Assembly (NCBI RefSeq): GCF_902148855.1
Contig: NC_043966.1
Location: 25,143,147 to 25,207,146, forward strand
Direction of reading: 5' to 3'
Source: Sphaeramia orbicularis
Lineage: Eukaryota; Chordata; Actinopteri; Kurtiformes; Apogonidae
DNA: 64,000 nucleotides
Made by a program: the position numbers and the translations under genes. The first letter of the stretch is position 1; every line of letters begins with the position of its first letter. A model generated the notes under the pieces. That model saw only the letters and a program-made list of their open reading frames with translations. It did no database searches and was not told where the DNA came from. Shown here one piece after another: positions 60,977-64,000 of the stretch.

Positions 60977-63900
60977 GATGTGGGTCATCAAGATGCAGGT
61001 TCAAGTGGGTTTATCCCTGTACATCGCCCTATATGTTTCACACTATACATAGAAAAATATAACACACATCCCCACTCAGACATTTGACGTCTCTGTTTGG
61101 TGTATAGCAGTTCATACATCCTGAAAATGATCCAGGACCCTTACATGGTGGTCAGCTGCAGGTCTTGGATAGGACCACTGACTGTAAATGATTAACGGGT
61201 CTCTTACAAGTCCACTGTGTTCTGCTTATCTATTCATTAACACCACTGTTGTTCTGACTTCATTGACCAGCTGTTGACCAGATTTTATCTTCGGTTTGCC
61301 CTGCAGGCTGCAGAATGTAAAACCCATCAGCGAAAGTCCTTTGTCTCACCTGTGAGACAGCAAGTTGTAAATATAAAGTATCACCTATCTTCCTGTTTGG
61401 TTGGTAAAAGGATGCACAGCTTAAATTTCTGCTGGAATGTTAGATATTAAATTATGTTTGCATTGTTTCTTAAGAGTTTCTGGACTAAAAAGTCACCTGT
61501 AGACTGAGAAAGTGGACTGACATGCAATTTAAGGTAGAATGAAACCAAGGACATTGCTGCTCTACAATGTTTTAAAAAGAATGTGTAAGACATTGTAATA
61601 ATGCATTCCAGGATTTAGTGATATTGGCACAATTAAGCTGCTGTTGACCATTGATTTAGCTCTATATATATACAGACATACCATGACCAGAATAGAACCG
61701 GTGTTCCCCTTTTGCTGGCCTCTGTATGTACTTGAGTTATATTGTCTCCTGAGTCTTTGACTACAAATTGCAGAGAACTGTTATGACATACTTCAAAGTT
61801 CCTTTATGTTCTCAATGGTTCAGGCTTCATTTGCAGGGACTGGAGTAGGACAAAGAGCAGACAAAGAAATCCATCTTCTGTAGAAATCAGTAATATAACT
61901 TTAAAGTAGTGCAGTATGATTTCATGCATATGACTATAGTGGGAAAATGATGTTCTGAAGCTGAAGGTCTTTGAGAAAATCAGCATGTAATTTATTAAAT
62001 TTTCAGCAGCGTGGGGGTTGGGTTACACGTTATAGTCACATAGTACTTTGGGTTTTGCACTCTGGGATTCTTAATCTTATGTTGCTAATCATCTGTTAAA
62101 GTAAAACTAAATTAGGAATTATTTAAAATGGAGTAGTGCTCCAAACACAGTCTATACAAAATACACTTTCCTTTTATGGAGAGATGCTTTGGAACAGTAG
62201 ATTAACATGTAACAGGAGTGGATATTTTTCTTAACTTCTAGTCAAGCCTTGCAATCATGAACGAAGGTAAAGGTCAGGATGTGGGAAGGGATTAAACATC
62301 TAAGACTGTTCCCTGGAACAAATTCAACCTTTTGTCAACTGTATGAAGAACATTATCAGTGGGAAGGAGAGAAACTACAACTTCAGTGTGAAACCAGACA
62401 TGATCAGGTTCATTTCAGTTGCTTATGTAAGTACATGTGAATACTGCTAATGGCATCTTGAGCCTCGTCATCTTTTATTTATGCTGAGATGGTAGCTGCA
62501 CAACATGGCATCACATTATTTTCAGGTTTTGTGTGATGGAAACCCTGAAAACCACAAACGTATTGGAGCTGAAAACTGATACAGCACAACTGATAGTTGC
62601 TTTTAGAGTCATCTGAAACCAAAGACATTCCTCATATTATCCACACAACAGAGGACAGTTGTTATCAAATGTTTATATTGTGTTTTCTCCTCTTTTATTG
62701 TTAAGAATGTAATCTCCAGCTTTTCCTTTCCTTGGATTTAATTTTTAGTGGTCCTGTGTTCTCATATGTAGAAGGATTAAGCAAGTAGGCTGAATCCTGA
62801 CCCTTTTCCCCTCAGCAACAGAAGAAAACAGGGGGGCACTGCTTAACTACAATAGTCTCTCTTGTAAAGGTTTCTTTTGAACAGGCTAAGTAGATTCAGA
62901 CAGGAGAAGTTATTTTAATTAGGCTAAAAATGTAAAGGAACATGTCACATGTGCTTCACAAGCAAGAAAACATTTCCACATGCAGAGGAGGTGATAAGGA
63001 AAGATGAGGATGTAATTAAATCTTGATTACAGATTACTGTTGGGTGTTTAAACAGAGCTTGATTATGTTGGGCATTTATTACCTAAGACTTTAGGGGTAA
63101 ACAAGAGATTTTCAGAATAGTTCAGACGTATCAAGGTGGGAGATCAGAATACTCCTTTTTTTTTTTTTTTTAAAGTAGAAGACAGTAATGCAGAGGAGGC
63201 GAGTGGATTATGAGTTGCAGATGGGCTTGTTTTGCGCAATGATTACTAGTGTGGCTGTAACCAAGGGTCAAAGACCTGCTGTAGCCCCACATATAAAAAT
63301 ATGCATATGTCAAGGTGAGATTATCAAACACAACATTCCTCTCAAATGAAAAACAACAACGCTGTTGCTTTCCTAAACAGTGGGGGGTCAGGCCCTTGTG
63401 ATGTGGGATAGTAGCTACATGGGAGCGTTGATAAGTTTAAAATGCTTCTGCTGCAGCAGAGTTTGCAGCACTGAGGATGTGAGTGAAGAGGCAGAAGAAA
63501 GAGACAAGTGATGAATTTTTTATTGGTCTTGGAAATATTTTACATAAATTCACCAGGGTGAGATACAGCAAGATAGATTGCAGTGAAGACCTTTCAATGA
63601 CATTTTCTAATCTGCTATCTGTTCATATCAAAATATATTGGTGAAGAAGTTGCCAAGTTTGAGCTCAACTGATGTAAAATTCACTTCTGAACCTTTCTCT
63701 TCTTTCTTCTTTTTTTCTCATGAGCTCTGGCATGTTAATTAAGATGAGGATTTCAGAATTACTCCCAAAAAAGAATTTAACCCAAGATAATCCAGACTTT
63801 ATCAGTACTGCAGTGTCTTCATGAATAAGGAAAAGAAATCATTTTTACTCCAACTTTAACTGAAGAGTCTGTTTATCATTGTAACTGTGTTTCCCATAAA

Positions 63901-64000
63901 AGATGCATATACATCTGGTCTTCCACATAGGAAACTATGCTTATAATATCCCCAAGTGGGAAGATAGCCAAGTTATGTGAATGCTATAAGGTTATAGGAA
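60977..64000 (+). other. Intron 1 of slc16a2, continuing past the window
   Basis: Mostly unique AT-rich DNA with a poly-T run near 63158-63171. No exon with plausible splice sites and transporter sequence was found. Confidence 0.5.

Overview
The window looks like nuclear DNA of a teleost fish, probably a percomorph. The genes are compact multi-exon vertebrate genes with GT-AG introns. Several proteins match human families (ZDHHC24, POLA2, TSTD1, LRRN4CL, MCT8). Between them lie fish-type DNA-transposon remnants, LINE/SINE tails and long microsatellites. No viral or prokaryotic genes were seen. All gene models were built by hand from splice sites and reading-frame continuity, so exon edges are predictions.

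Layout, left to right. 1023-1521 (-): first two exons of a gene that runs off the left edge, probably a signal-anchored membrane protein. 2917-9274 (-): a coiled-coil protein ending in a KASH-like membrane anchor (last residues LPPV). 12946-15727 (-): zdhhc24, complete in three coding exons. 16407-23150 (+): a ten-exon, 720-residue coiled-coil/acidic protein that resembles the centrosomal protein Kizuna at both ends; it shares a 679-bp intergenic promoter region with zdhhc24. 23663-31221 (-): pola2, complete in 18 exons and tail-to-tail with the previous gene. 32020-38667 (-): a 13-exon, 432-residue gene that best fits the meiotic topoisomerase VI B-like subunit (top6bl, human C11orf80). 40747-43214 (-): tstd1, a single-domain rhodanese. 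44282-45067 (-): lrrn4cl, in one coding exon. From 46.4 to 58.9 kb no convincing gene is present; the DNA is mostly repeats and A/T-rich spacer. 59668-60088 (+): first exon of slc16a2 (MCT8), whose first intron fills the rest of the window.

Functional themes: DNA replication priming (pola2), likely meiotic break formation (top6bl), a nuclear-envelope KASH protein that could also be meiotic, a likely centrosomal protein, protein palmitoylation (zdhhc24), sulfur transfer (tstd1) and thyroid-hormone transport (slc16a2). I see no evidence that these genes act as one system. To my knowledge human ZDHHC24, C11orf80, POLA2 and LRRN4CL all map to 11q12-q13, so part of this order may be conserved synteny.

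The most unusual sequence-level signals are two apparent minor-spliceosome (U12-type) introns. One is a 73-nt AT-AG intron in top6bl; the other is a GT-AG intron in pola2. top6bl also has a GC-AG intron. Other notable items are a small family of piggyBac-like elements with TTAA ends, one of which carries a nested hAT-like insertion, and a 343-bp element with nearly identical 52-bp inverted ends placed 10 nt from a splice donor.
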